From: DASSUW01 sp963844205
Lineage (GTDB): Bacteria; Actinomycetota; Thermoleophilia; Solirubrobacterales; Solirubrobacteraceae
Direction of reading: 5' to 3'
DNA length: 64,000 bases
Assembly (NCBI GenBank): GCA_963844205.1
Contig: CAWJNK010000013.1
Location: 186,001-250,000, forward strand
A program made the position numbers and the translations under genes. Position 1 is the stretch's first letter, and each line of letters begins with the position of its first letter. The notes beneath the pieces were generated by a model, which was given only the letters and a program-made list of their open reading frames with translations, ran no database searches and was not told the DNA's origin. This document shows positions 26,125 to 38,700 of this stretch, piece after piece.

Positions 26125-26783
26125 TCGCCGGCGCGGAGGTAGGCCAGCACCGCGAGCACGCGGCGGTGGTCCTCGACCGTCGGCGTGAGGTCGAGCTTCG
26201 AGAAGATCGAGGTGACGTGCTTCTCGACGGCGCGCTCGGTCACGACCAGCGCCTCGGCGATGGCGGCGTTCGAGCGGCCCTCGGCCATCAGGCCCAGCAC
26301 CTCGCGCTCGCGGGCGGTGAGCGCCTCCAGCGGGTCCTCGCGGCGGCGGCGGCCGAGCAGCAGCGCGACGACCTCGGGGTCGAGCGCAGAGCCGCCGCCG
26401 GCCACCCGGCGCACGGCGTCGGTGAACGTGTCCACGTCCGCGACCCGGTCCTTGAGCAGGTAGCCGGTGCGCTCGGTGGACTCGGAGAGCAGCTCCAGCG
26501 CGTACGCCTCCTCGACGTACTGCGAGAGGACGAGCACGGCCGTGTCGGGATGCTCGGCGCGGATCCGGTGGGCGGCGCGGAGGCCCTCGTCGGTGTGCGT
26601 GGGCGGCATCCGCACGTCCACGACCGCGACGTCGGGGCGGTGCGCGCCGACCTTGCGAAGCAGGTCCTCGGCGTCCCCCGCCTGGCCCGCGACCTCGAAG
26701 CCCGACTCCTCGAGCAGGCGTGAGAGACCCTCGCGCAGCAGCACGGAGTCATCGGCGATCACGACGCGAAGGGAATCGGTCAT
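26121..26783 (-). CDS. NarL/LuxR-family response regulator
   Basis: 220 residues. The receiver domain (VVIADDSVLLREGL, phospho-Asp in VAVVDVRMPP, Lys in YLLKDRVAD) is followed by a LuxR-type helix-turn-helix (ALTAREREVLGLMAEGRSNAAIAEALVVTERAVEKHVTSIFSKL, written here in part). It is the DNA-binding output of the adjacent histidine kinase. The ATG overlaps the kinase stop by four bases. It is the best candidate to bind the TACGGC-GCCGTA palindromes at 24240 and 28906. Confidence 0.93.
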   Translation of the reverse strand: MTDSLRVVIADDSVLLREGLSRLLEESGFEVAGQAGDAEDLLRKVGAHRPDVAVVDVRMPPTHTDEGLRAAHRIRAEHPDTAVLVLSQYVEEAYALELLSESTERTGYLLKDRVADVDTFTDAVRRVAGGGSALDPEVVALLLGRRRREDPLEALTAREREVLGLMAEGRSNAAIAEALVVTERAVEKHVTSIFSKLDLTPTVEDHRRVLAVLAYLRAGD

Positions 26784-29700
26784 ACGGGGATCTCTGCGCG
26801 CAGCCTAGTGCCAGACCCGGCGGGAGAGTCGAGCAGCATGCGGCCGTCGAGCGCCGACACCCTATCGGCAAGTCCGCGCAGACCGGATCCTCGGTCCGGA
26901 TCGGCGCCTCCGATCCCGTCGTCGGCGACCTCCACCACGGCATGCCCGTTGCGGCGCGTGACGCTCACGGTGGCCAGGCTGGCGTGCGCGTACTTGGCCA
27001 CGTTGGTGAGCGCCTCGGCCACCACGAAGTAAGCGGCGGCCTCGATCGGCTCGGGCAGCCGATCGCCGGGAACCTCGGCCAGCGCGACCTCGATCGGCGC
27101 GCGCCCCGCCAGCGCCTCGAGCGCGGCGCCGAGTCCGCGATCGGACAGCACGGCCGGGTGGATGCCGCGCGCCAGCTCGCGAAGCTCGCCCTGGGCGAGC
27201 GTGAGCTCCTCCTGGGCGGCGGACAGCATCTCGTCGGCTTTCGCCGGGTCCTTCTCGACCTTCGCCTGCGCCAGCCGCAGCGTGAGCGAGAGCGCGACGA
27301 GCCGCTGCTGGGCGCCGTCGTGCAGGTTGCGCTCGAGGCGGCGGCGCTCCGCGGTGCCGGCCTCCACGATCCGCGCCCGTGAGGCCCGCAGCTCCTCTAC
27401 GCGGGCGCGCAGCTGGGCCTGGAGGCGCTCGTTCTCCATCGCCAGGCCGGCGGCGGCGGCCACCGAGCCGAGCAGCTCGGGGTCCTCGTGGAGCGTCGGG
27501 TCGTGCAGGATCGCGCCGACGCGCCGGCCTTCGAGCTCGACCGGGGTCATCCCGCCGTCGGCGACCAGTTCCACGGTCCGGCCCTCCGCGTCGACCCAGC
27601 GGCCCTTGTCCTCGAGCCAGAAGACGAGCTGGAGCGAGTCGTCGCCGAGCGCGTCCGCCAGGCGTGCGCGCAGCGTGCCGGTGCCGGGCGCCTCGCCGAG
27701 CCGGAGCAGCAGTTCGGAGACGGCACCGGCGCGCGCCACGCGGCTGCGGACGAGGCCGATCAGGAACACCCACGGCACCGAGGCGAAGACGAAGAGGCCG
27801 AGCGTGCCGAGCACGTCGGTGAGGCGCGAGATGCCCGCCGCGTCGCTTCCCAGGGCGGTGGCGAGCAGGGCCAGCATCGCCACGCCCGACCACACTACGG
27901 GCGCCATCGCGCGCCGCTGGACGGCGGTCGCCTGCCGCCAGTGGCGGATCAGGATCGCCAGCACGACGGCCACGATCGCGACGCCCATGACCGACGTGAC
28001 CGCGTTGAGGACGTCGCGCAGCGTGTCGTTGCGCTCGATCAGCAGCGCGGACTCCGGGCAGTCCGGGCAGCTGTCGATCATGCGCTCGTTGAAGCCGAAC
28101 AGCAGCTGCGGCATCGGGCCGATGAGCACGAGCGCGTATCCGGCGGCCAGCAGCCAGGCATGCCAGCGCTCGCGCAGGCGCCCGTCCGGGTGGGCGAGCA
28201 GCATGTGCGCGAAGACGACGAAGTAGAGGTTGGCGAGCACGACGCCTGCGGTGAAGACGACCGAGTTGTCGGACGTGGTCAGCGCTCCCAGCAGGAACGT
28301 GAAGCCGACGGCGACGAACAGCGCGCCGAAGCGGCTGGCCGGCCGGCGCCACCACGCGTAGAGGCCGGTGCCGACGAACGACCACGAGATGAGCAGGCCG
28401 ATCGCGATGCCGGCGCCGGCGTTCGGGGTGTGGTCGGAGGAGGCGACGAGCGCCGCCGCCGCCCCGCCTGCGACCACGGCGGCCAGGGCGATCGCGACGA
28501 GCGCCCGGCTCAGGCTTCTCAAAGAAGCTCCTGCAGGCGGTCGCCCGAGAGCTCGGCCTTGGGCACGAAGCCGCGGGCGCCGGAGCGCATGACGAGCGGC
28601 CCGAAGTCGGACGAGTCGCGGCTGGAGACGAGGATCACCACCGGGCCGTCGTCGTTGCCGGTCAGCCGCGCGGCGACGTCGAAGCCGTCGATGTCGGGGA
28701 GCTGGACGTCGAGCAGGACGACCTCGGGCTGGAGCCGGCCGGCCTCCGTGAGCGCCGAGGCGCCATCAGCGGCCTCGCCCACGACGTCGAAGCCCTCCGC
28801 TTCGAGGAGGACTCGCGCAGTCGCGCGGAACGACGGATGGTCGTCCACGATCAGGACCCGGTGACCCACGTTCACAAGTCTGGTCGCACCGAGTAGGGGC
28901 TGCCATACGGCTGGCCGTACCCACCCAGGTGGCTAATTCCTCGGAATCCCTACCCCGATTGGGGGATCGTCGAAGCGGCGACTTCACGGAACGCCTCGGC
29001 CGGGTCGGGCGCGCCGAAGAGCGCGGTGCCGGCCACGAACGCGGTCGCTCCCGCCGCAGCGCAGGGGCCGGCGGTGCTCGCGTCGATCCCACCGTCGACC
29101 TCAATCGCCACGCCGGGCCCGAGCAGCGCCCGCAGGCGCTCGAGCTTGCCGAGGGAGGCCGGGAGGAACGACTGGCCGCCCCAGCCGGGGTTGACGGTCA
29201 TGCACAGCAGGAGGTCGATGGCGCCGACCACCTCCGAGGCGGCGGCCACGGGCGTGGCGGGGCACAGCGCCAGGCCGGCGGTGCAGCCGGCCTCGCGGAC
29301 CGCCTGGAGCGCGTAGTGCACGTGCGGCGTGGCTTCGGCGTGGATCGTGATGTGGTCGGCGCCCGCCTTCGCGAAGGTCGCGATGTGACGCTCCGGGCGG
29401 TCGACCATCAGGTGGACGTCGACGAGCGCGCCCGCGGCGTGGATCTGCTCGGCGAGCGCGTCGACGACCAGCGTGCCCATGCTGATCGGCGGCACGAAGT
29501 GCCCGTCCATGACGTCGACGTGGATGGCCTGCGCGCCGGCGTCGAGCACCGTGGCGACCTGCTCGCCCAGGCGTGCGAAGTCGGCCGCGAGGATGGACGG
29601 AGCGACCCCGGTGGGCGTCATATCGGCTGGAGCATCGAGCTGCGGCAGTGATTGCAGACGTACAGCGCGGTGTCCGACATGCGGACGATCGTGGAGTGCT

Positions 29701-32700
29701 CGCCGCAGTTGGGGCACACCGAGCGCAGTTCGAAGCGATGGAGACAGTTCACGCAGTGGTAGCGGCCCGGGAGGTTCGTGGGCCGCAGCCAGGGCTCGTG
29801 GCAGGCCGGGCAGACGTCGCCGAGATCGACGTGATCCTTGCTCACGAGCGCCTCAGCCGGGCGATGAAGAAGCCGTCCGTGCCGTCCCGGTGCGGGAGCG
29901 TCTGGAGGTAGACGGGCACACTCGGATGGTCCCAGACGGGCAGGTCGGACGGCATCTGGTCGGGCTGGAACTCCGGGTGGCGCTCCAGGAAGGCCGCGAT
30001 CGTGTGCTCGTTCTCGACCGGCGAGATCGTGCAGGTGGAGTAGACGAGGACGCCGCCGGGGCGCAGCGCGGCGGCGCCGGCCTCGAGGATCGCGGCCTGG
30101 GTGGCGGCGAGCTGCGCGGGCGTCTCGGCGTCCTTGCGCCAGCGGACGTCGGGTCGGGAGGCGAGCGTGCCGAGGTCCGAGCAGGGCGGGTCGACGAGCA
30201 CGCGGTCGTAAGTGCCGGTCTGGCGCGTGGTGGCGTCGGCGGTGCGGACCTCGACGGAGGTCGCTCCCATGCGGGCGGCGGTGCGGCGGAGCGCCTCGGC
30301 GCGGCCGGAGTGGCGCTCCACGGCGACGATCCGGCTCTCGTTGCCGGTGAGGGCCGCGAGGTGGGTGGTCTTGGCGCCGGGGGCGGCGCAGAGGTCGAGG
30401 AGGTCCTCGCCGCGCTGCGGGTCGAGCACTCGCGCCACCGCCATGGCGGCCCGCGACTGCGGCATGAACAGGCCCCGCTCCCAGCCCGGGTCGGCGAACG
30501 CGTCGAAGGGAGCCTCGAGCACGAGGCCCTCGGGCAGGCGGTCGGCGGGGTGCGCGGGGACCGGCAGCTCGAGGTGGTCGGTCTTGAGCGTGTTGACGCG
30601 GATCGACGCCTCGGCGGGCTCGTTGTTCGCGGCCATCAGCGCGCGGGCGTCGTCCGGCCCGAGCGCGTCGAACCAGAGCTCGGCGATCCAGAGCGGGTGC
30701 GAATGGCGCAGTGCGGCCTGTTCGGGCGTGGCGTCGGGGAGCGCTTGGACGATGTCGTGGGCCTCGCGAGTGGCCCGGCGCAGGACCGCGTTGACGAGGC
30801 CGGCGCCGCCGCGCGACGTCTGCTTGGCGAGCTCGACCGACTCGCCCACGGCGGCGTGGTTTGGGACGCGATCCAGGAACGCGATCTGGAAGACCCCGAG
30901 CCGCAGGGCGGCGAGCACGGCGGGCTCGAGCTTGTTCGGCGGGCGGCGGGCGAGCCGCTCGATGACGTGGTCGAGCGTGGCCCGCCGCTGCACGACGCCG
31001 TAGGCCAGCCGGGTCGCCAGCGCGCGGTCGCGCGGCGAGAGGTCGTGGCGTCGCGCCTCGCCGTGCAGCGCACGGTCCGCGTACGCGCCTTCCTCGAACA
31101 CCCGGCGGATCACCCCGTACGCGCACGCGCGCGCGGGCGCCACGGATCCGCGACGATCGCGGGCCGCCGTTCCGGCCTCGTCCAACCGAGCCGACCCGTC
31201 CGGCCGCACCGGCCCGTCCGGCCGCACCGGCCCGTCCGGCCGCACAGGTTCGTTCGGCCGCAGCGGCTCGTTCGCGGCGCGGCGCCGCGGGGCATCATCT
31301 CTCCGAGTCGCCTCTGGGGGTGTCAGACCGGTTTTCGGGTTTTCGTTTTTGGCCAATTTGCGGGAGTTTCGCCGGGGTTACCGCGTTCGTCGAACGTTCG
31401 TCCATTTCGGCGCGAAAACGCTCAAAGTTCATGGCGCCAGGGCTAAAGCACCCCATAGAACTTGCCGATGGTTGCCTCGGAAGGGGAACTGACTTGACTC
31501 CGACGAACACCAATCGCGAGGCTCCGGGCGACAATCGCCCGCATGCGCTGCGCGATCTCAGGTTCGCAGGCACCGTGGCAGCCGGACTGGTCGCTGGGGT
31601 GCTCGGCATCGGCGCGCTCAGCGCGCCGCTCCTCGGGTGGTCCGACTGGCCGAGCAATCTGAAGCTCGGCGGTGAGGACGGCGCGGTGACCATGAAGCCG
31701 GGCCAGGCCCCGGTCGTGATGGAGAAGCGTCCCGACCGCGGTGGCGCGGGCGGCGGCGCGACCGTGACCGTCCCCGGCCCCGGCGGCACCATCCTGGTGG
31801 TCCCGGTCGCCGACGGCACCGGCGCTCCGGTCACCGTCAGCTCGCCAAGCACGACCGGCAGCGTCCGGGTCGGCAGCGGCGGCCGCGGCAACGGCGTCGG
31901 CACCGGCATGGGCGGCTCCGGCTTCAGCACGCCGAACACGGCCGACACCGACGGCGACGGCATGCCCGACGTCTGGGAGTCCAGCAACGGCCTCAACCCG
32001 CTGCGCGCCGACAACTCGGCCGACGCCGACAACGACGGCATCCCGAACGGCGACGAGTTCCTGACCCGGACCTCGCCCACGAGCCGCGACTCGAACGGCG
32101 ACGGGATCCTCGACGGCGACGACGACTCCGACGGCGACGGCGTGCGCAACGCGGTCGAGGTCCGGACCGGCTCCGCGCCGTGGACGGCCGACACCGACGG
32201 CGACGGCGTCGCGGACGGCGCGCTCGACCCCGACGGCGACGGCATCCCGAGCGTCGACGAGGAGCAGGCCGGCACCGACGCCGGCGCGCCCGAGACCCCG
32301 GTCGAGACGCCGGTCGACACGGACCCGACCGATACTCCCCCCGACACGCCGCCCACGGGCGACGTCGACGGCCCGGTCGCGACCGAGCCCGACTCCGTCG
32401 ATGTCGAGGAGCCCGCGGACGACGCCGGCGGCGACGATCCGACCCCGGCGCCCGAGGCTCCGGTGGAGGAGCCGACCGACCCGACGCCGCCCGCCGACAC
32501 GCCGCCCGCGGCTGACACGCCGCCCGCGGCTGACACGGCTCCGCAGGCCGACGCGCCGAAGGCGGACAACGCTCCGAAGGCGGACGACGCTCCGAAGGCC
32601 GCCGCGGCCCCGCAGGCCGACGCGCCGAAGGCGGACCCGGCTCCGGCCGCGGACCAGGCCACGGCGCAGGCCGCGCCGGCTCCGGCCGCCCCGGCGCCCG

Positions 32701-35700
32701 CGGCCCCGGCTCCTGCGCCCGCCCCGGCTCCCGCTCCCGCCCCGGCTCCCGCTCCCGCCCCGGCCCCGGCTCCGGCGCCCGCCGCGGCTCCGGCCCCCGA
32801 GCCCGAGGCGGCTCCCGCCGCCGAGGCTCCGCCGGCCGAGGCCCCGCCGGCCGCCGGCTGAGCCGCCCCCCAAGAACAATTCGATCCGGCCGCCCTCGGG
32901 CGGCCGGACCGCTTTGAGGGACGAACTTCGGGCATGTAGGGAGGCGGGTTCGGCCGCGCCGGCGGGTTCGTTCGGCGGTCGAGTGTCCAGTTTTCGCCGC
33001 TAGAGGTCGAAAAGTGAGCACTCGCGCGGCCGGGTCTCCGGCGGAGCGGGAGTTTCGTGCGATTTCGTGCGGCCCACTCGGCCGGATCGCACGTTGTTCC
33101 TCTAGACGGGGAGTTTCGTGCGATCGCCGCGCGGGTGGCGGACGATCTCGCACGTTCCTCCCCCCGCCGCCCTACCCAGCCGCAGTACGATCCCGCGGGG
33201 ACCACGAAATCGATCACGTGCTGGGGTGGGCGGCCTCGGAGCCAGGCGGCGGCCGGCATCGGGCGGCTGCCGGGCGGGCGGATCTCGGTCAGCTCGAGCG
33301 CTCCGCCGGTCGCGCCCAGCAGCAGCCGCTCCCCCTGCGCTCGCACGCGGCCCGGCTCCGGCCCGTCGTCGCCCTCCGCCACCCGCGCGGCGACGACGCC
33401 GAGGAAGTCGCCGTCGGCCAGCGCGATCCGTGCGCCGATGTGCGGCCGCAGCGCCCGCACGGTCCGCTCGAGCTCCTCAGGCGGGCGCGCCGGGTCGAGC
33501 GCGCGGTCGGCGGCCTCGATCTTGTGCGCGTACGTGACCTGCGACTCGTCCTGGTCCACGAAGCCAGGCCGCTCGTCCAGCGCTCGCACGAGCAGCTCGC
33601 CGCCGAGCCGCTCGAGGCGGACCGCGAGCGTCCCGTAGTCGTCGTCGCCGCCGATCGGCTCCGCCTCCTGCAGGCACACCGCGCCGGAGTCGAGGCCCTC
33701 GGTGACGCGCATGATCGAGACGCCGGTGGCGTCGTCGCCGGCCATGATCGCCCGCTCCACGGGCGCCGCCCCGCGCCAGCGCGGCAGCAGCGACGGATGC
33801 ACGTTGATCATCTCGTAGGCCGACAGCAGCGGCTCCTTGATCAGCACACCGTAGGCGCAGACGCACGCGACCTCCGGCGAGACGGAGGCGATTCGGTCGA
33901 GCGCCTCGGGGTCGTGCAGCCGCTCGGGCTGGATCACCTCGAGGCCGAGATCACGCGCCCGCACGGCCACCGGCGGCGGCGCCACCTTCCGCCCCCGCCC
34001 TCGCGGCCGGTCCGGCCGCGTGACGACGAGCGCCGGGCGGTGCGGGCTGTCGGCGAGCCGTTCGAGCACGACGGCGGCGAACTCCGAGGTGCCGAGGTAG
34101 ACCGTGCGCACGAAGGCTCCGGGAGGAACGGAGCCGTCAGGCGCTGACGGCGGCTTTGTCGGGCGGCGGGTGGCCGGCCATCGCCTCGCGCATCGCGCGC
34201 ATCGCCTGCTTGCGCTGGTCGCGGCTCGTGCGGTCGAGGATCAGCACACCGTCGAGGTGGTCCACCTCGTGCTGGATGACCCGCGCCTCGAGCCCCGAGG
34301 CCTCGACCACCAGCGGCGCCCCGAGCTCGTCCTGCGCGCTCACGCGGACGCGGATCGGGCGCTCGACCTCGACGCCGACGCCGGGTAGCGAGAGGCAGCC
34401 CTCCTCCATGGTCTCGACCTCGTCGCCCTTCCACTCGATCTCGGGGTTGACGAGCACGCCGAGCGGAGCGTCCGGGTCGACGCGGTAGACGAGCACCCGG
34501 TGCATCACCCCGAGCTGCGTGGCGGCGAGGCCGATGCCGAGCGCGTCGTCCATCAGCGCGCCCATCCGGCGGACCTCGTCGGTAAGCGCCGCGTCGAACA
34601 CCTCGACCGGGCGCGCGCGGGTCTTCAGCACCGGATCGCCGTACTTGCGGACGTGCCGGAGCGCGGCCTCGCGGCGCGCGCGGGTCTCCGGATCGAGCCG
34701 GTCCTCGGCTGCGCGAGCCTCGTCGCGCTCAGCGGTCTGCTGTTCCTGAGCCATCGAGAGGTCGAGTCTAGCCACGGCCTACTGCGGATCGACGTCGACC
34801 GAGAACGCGACGTCCCTGAGCGACCGGTCGCGCGCCGCGCGCTCGACGGCCGCCGCCACCGCCCGCACCGCGACCGCCCGCTCACCGGTCTTGACCACGA
34901 GCTGCCGGCGCTCGCGGGCGCGCAGGCGGAACAGCGGAGCCGGGCCCAGAACCTCGCTCCGATCCGAGACGGCCTCCGCGACGTCGGACGCCACGCGGGC
35001 AGCGGCCTCGCGCACCGGCTCGGCGACCTCGGCGGAGACCACGACGCGGATGAGGTCGGCGAACGGCGGGTAGCGCAGCGCGCGCCGGCGCTCGAGCTCG
35101 CCGGCCAGGAAGCCCTCGGCGTCGTGCCGTGCGGCGGCCTCGATGGCGGGCGCGTCCGGGGCCGCGGTCTGCACGAGCACCCGGCCGCCCTCGGGCCCGC
35201 GACCGGCGCGGCCCGCGAGCTGCGCGATCAGCGCGAACGTGCGCTCCTCGGCGCGGAAGTCGGGGAAGCGCAGCGTGCTGTCGGCGTCGAGCACGACGCC
35301 GAGCGTCACGTCCGGGAAGTCGTGGCCCTTGGCCACCATCTGGGTCCCGAGCAGGAGCCCCGCCGACGCTTCGTGGAAGCGCGCCAGGAGCTCCGGCACG
35401 GCGTCCTTCGCCGTCGCGGTGTCGGCGTCGAGCCGAAAGACCGGGACGTCGAGCGCCTCGCGCAGCTCCGCCTCGATCCGCTCGGTCCCGGCCCCGTAGC
35501 GGGCGACCGCCAGCGAGCCGCACGCGTCGCAGCGGTCCGGCACCGGCTCGCGGTGGCCGCAGTGGTGGCACGCGATCACGCCCTCGGCGCGGTGCAGGAC
35601 GAGCGCCACGTCGCACTGCGGGCACTCCCACACCTTCCCGCACGAGCGGCACGTCAGGAAGTTCGACCAGCCGCGCCGGTTGAGCAGGACGATCGACTTG

Positions 35701-38700
35701 CGTGACGCCGCAAGCGCGCGCCGCGTGAGCGGATGCAGCGGATGCTGCGCGCCGCGCATGTCGAGCACCCGCACCGGGGGGAGCGGCCGCGAGTCGATCC
35801 GCGCCGGGAGCTTCAGGTGTTCCAGCGCGCTCCAGGTCTCGGGCCGCGGCGTCGCCGACCCCGCCAGCAGCGTCGCGCCGGAGCGGCGGGCGCGCTCGGC
35901 CGCGACGGTCCGCGCGTCGTACCGCGGGTCCCCCTCGTGCTTGTAGGAGCCGTCGTGCTCCTCGTCGATCACCACCAGCCCGAGGTCGGCGACCGGCGCG
36001 AACACCGCCGAGCGCGGCCCGACCGCGATCCGCGCCTCGCCCGACCGCAGGCGCCGCCACTCGTCGTGCCGTTCGCCCTCCCCGAGCGCCGAGTGCAGCA
36101 GCGCCACGGTGTCGCCGAACCGCGCCTGGAAGCGCGCCATGGTCTGCGGGGTCAGCGCGATCTCGGGCACGAGCACGATCACGCCGCGACCGCGCTCGAG
36201 CGCGTCCGCCGCCGCCCGCAGGTAGACCTCGGTCTTGCCGGAGCCGGTGACGCCGTGGAGCAGGTGCTCGCCGCCGCGCTCGACGGCCGCCAGCGCGGCC
36301 GCCTGCTCGGGCGTGAGGTCGACCGCGCGGTCGGCGGCCGGGTTCGTGCGCGGCACCCGCCGGCGCGCGCGCGGCGCGATCGTCACCAGCCCGCGCGCCT
36401 CGAGCCGCCGCAGCGCCGCCAGATCGGCCCCCGCCGGGCCGGGCAGCCGCTCCAGCAGCGCGCGCTGGTTGGCGGTCAGCCGCTGCCCGTCGACCTCGCC
36501 GGCCCGATCGGCCCACAGCTGCGTTCGCTCGCGCCCGCGCGGGGGCAGGACGAGCGACAGCGCGCGGGCGGGCGTGGAGCAGTACTCGGCGGCCATCCAC
36601 AGCGCGAGCTCGACCAGGTCCTCCGGCACGGCTAGGTCGCGGACGGCGGTCGCACGCACCAGCTTCTCCTCGGGCACGTCCGTCGCATCGGCGAGCCCCA
36701 CCACGACGCCGTCGAGCGCCTGGCGGCCGAACGGCACGCGCACGACCGAGCCCACCTGCACCGGCTCGGCGGGCAGCAGGTAGTCGAACGGCCCCGACAG
36801 CCGTCGCGTGGTGGTGAGCGGCTCGACCTTCGCGATCACGGTCCGAAAGACCATAGGGTCACCCTCGGCCGCTCTCGCCCCACGAACCCGAGGGGCCTCG
36901 CCGCGCGGCCGCGCCGCCGCCAGATGTAGCCCCGCCGCACGGCCCGCCGCCGCCCGATGTAGCCTCGCCGGCGTGGAGGGGATCGTCCTCGGCGACAACC
37001 TGGCGGTGCTGCGCGGGCTCCCGGACGGGTGCGCCCAGATGGTGTACGCCGACCCGCCGTTCAACACCGGCCGCACGCAGGAGCGCCGCACGCTCGCCAC
37101 CGTGGCGTCGGAGAGCGGCGACCGTACGGGCTTCGGCGGCCGCCGCTACGCGACCACGCTGCTGCAGCAGTCCTCCTACCGCGACACGTTCGACGACTAC
37201 CTCGCCTTCCTCGAGCCGCGCCTGCGCGAGCTGCGCCGCGTGCTGAGCCCAGAGGGCACGCTGTACCTGCACCTCGACTACCGCGAGGCCCACTACGCGA
37301 AGCTGCTCCTCGACGAGCTCTTCGGCCGCGAGTGCTTCCTCAACGAGCTCATCTGGGCCTACGACTACGGCGCCAAGCCGCGCCGGCGCTGGCCCCAGAA
37401 GCACGACACGATCCTCGTCTACGTCCGCGACCCGGCGCGCTACCTGTTCGACGCCGAGGCCGTCGACCGCGAGCCCTACATGGCGCCCGGCCTGGTCACG
37501 CCCGAGCAGCGCGAGCGCGGGAAGCGCCCGACCTCGGTGATGTGGCACACGATCGTCTCCCCCACCGGGCGCGAGAAGACCGGCTACCCGACGCAGAAGC
37601 CCGAGGCGCTGGTCCGCCGCTTCGTGCAGGCGTCTTCGCGCCCCGGCGACCTCTGCCTCGACCCGTTCGCCGGCTCCGGCACGCTCGGCGCCGTCGCGGC
37701 CGCGCTCGACCGCCGCTACCTCCTCATCGACTCCAGCGAGGAGGCAGTGGCGGTCATGGAGCGGCGGCTGGCTACGTACAGGTGACCCGCGGGTCGGCCC
37801 AGTCGGCGTGGTCGCTGTTGATGCCGTCGCCCGCGTCGGTGACGACGAGCCGCAGCAACGTCGCGCCGGCGAGGTCGGCGCTCAGTGTCTTCGCCGGCGT
37901 CGACGTGGTCATGGTCCCGCTGTCGGCGACCTTGCGCCCGTCGGCCCAGATCTCGAACGTCACCGTCCCGTTCGCGGCCTTCTCGTCGTCGACCCCGACG
38001 TCGACGACGAGGCTCGAGCAGCGCCCGCCGACGTAGAACTCGATCTCGCTCGGCGCGTGCGCTCCCAGGCCGGTCGCGTACGTGCGGCCCTCGATCGTGA
38101 TCGTGCGGCCGTCCCCCGCCGCCTGCTCGCCGTTGCTGCGGTTGCGCTCGACCGGGCCCCAGCCGTTGGCCGATCGCAGCCACGTCCAGTCGCCGAGGTT
38201 CGTCGTGCCCGTCCGCACCGGCGCCGGGACGACGACTTCGAACCGCTGCTCGCGCCGGCCGCCGTGGTACTCGATCGTCGCGTCGAACGCGTACGTGCCC
38301 GGCGTCGCCGACTCTGGCACGCCGATCGTCCAGCGCGTCTCGAAGGCCTGGCCGCCGTCGAGCACGTCCGTGCCCGTCGGCGAGGCCGGCTGGACCGACC
38401 AGCCCGACGGCCCGCGCAGCGAAGCGCGCACGTCACGCGCCGGAAGGCGGCCGTAGTTCGTCGCCGTCGTGGTCGCCGTCGTCTGCGAGCCCGCCGCCAC
38501 CACGGCCGAGGCGCCGGGGTACGGACGTGCGGCGTCCGCCGCGCCGTCGACGTACGGTGCCTGCTCGAACCAGCGGCGGTCGAGACCGACTCGGAACATC
38601 GTGGTGCCGTGCGCCGGCACGGTCGCCGCGACCGTCCCCGCCGTCTCGTGCGTCGTGTGCGCCCACAGGTCGCGGATCCGATAGGCGGCCACCTGCTCCA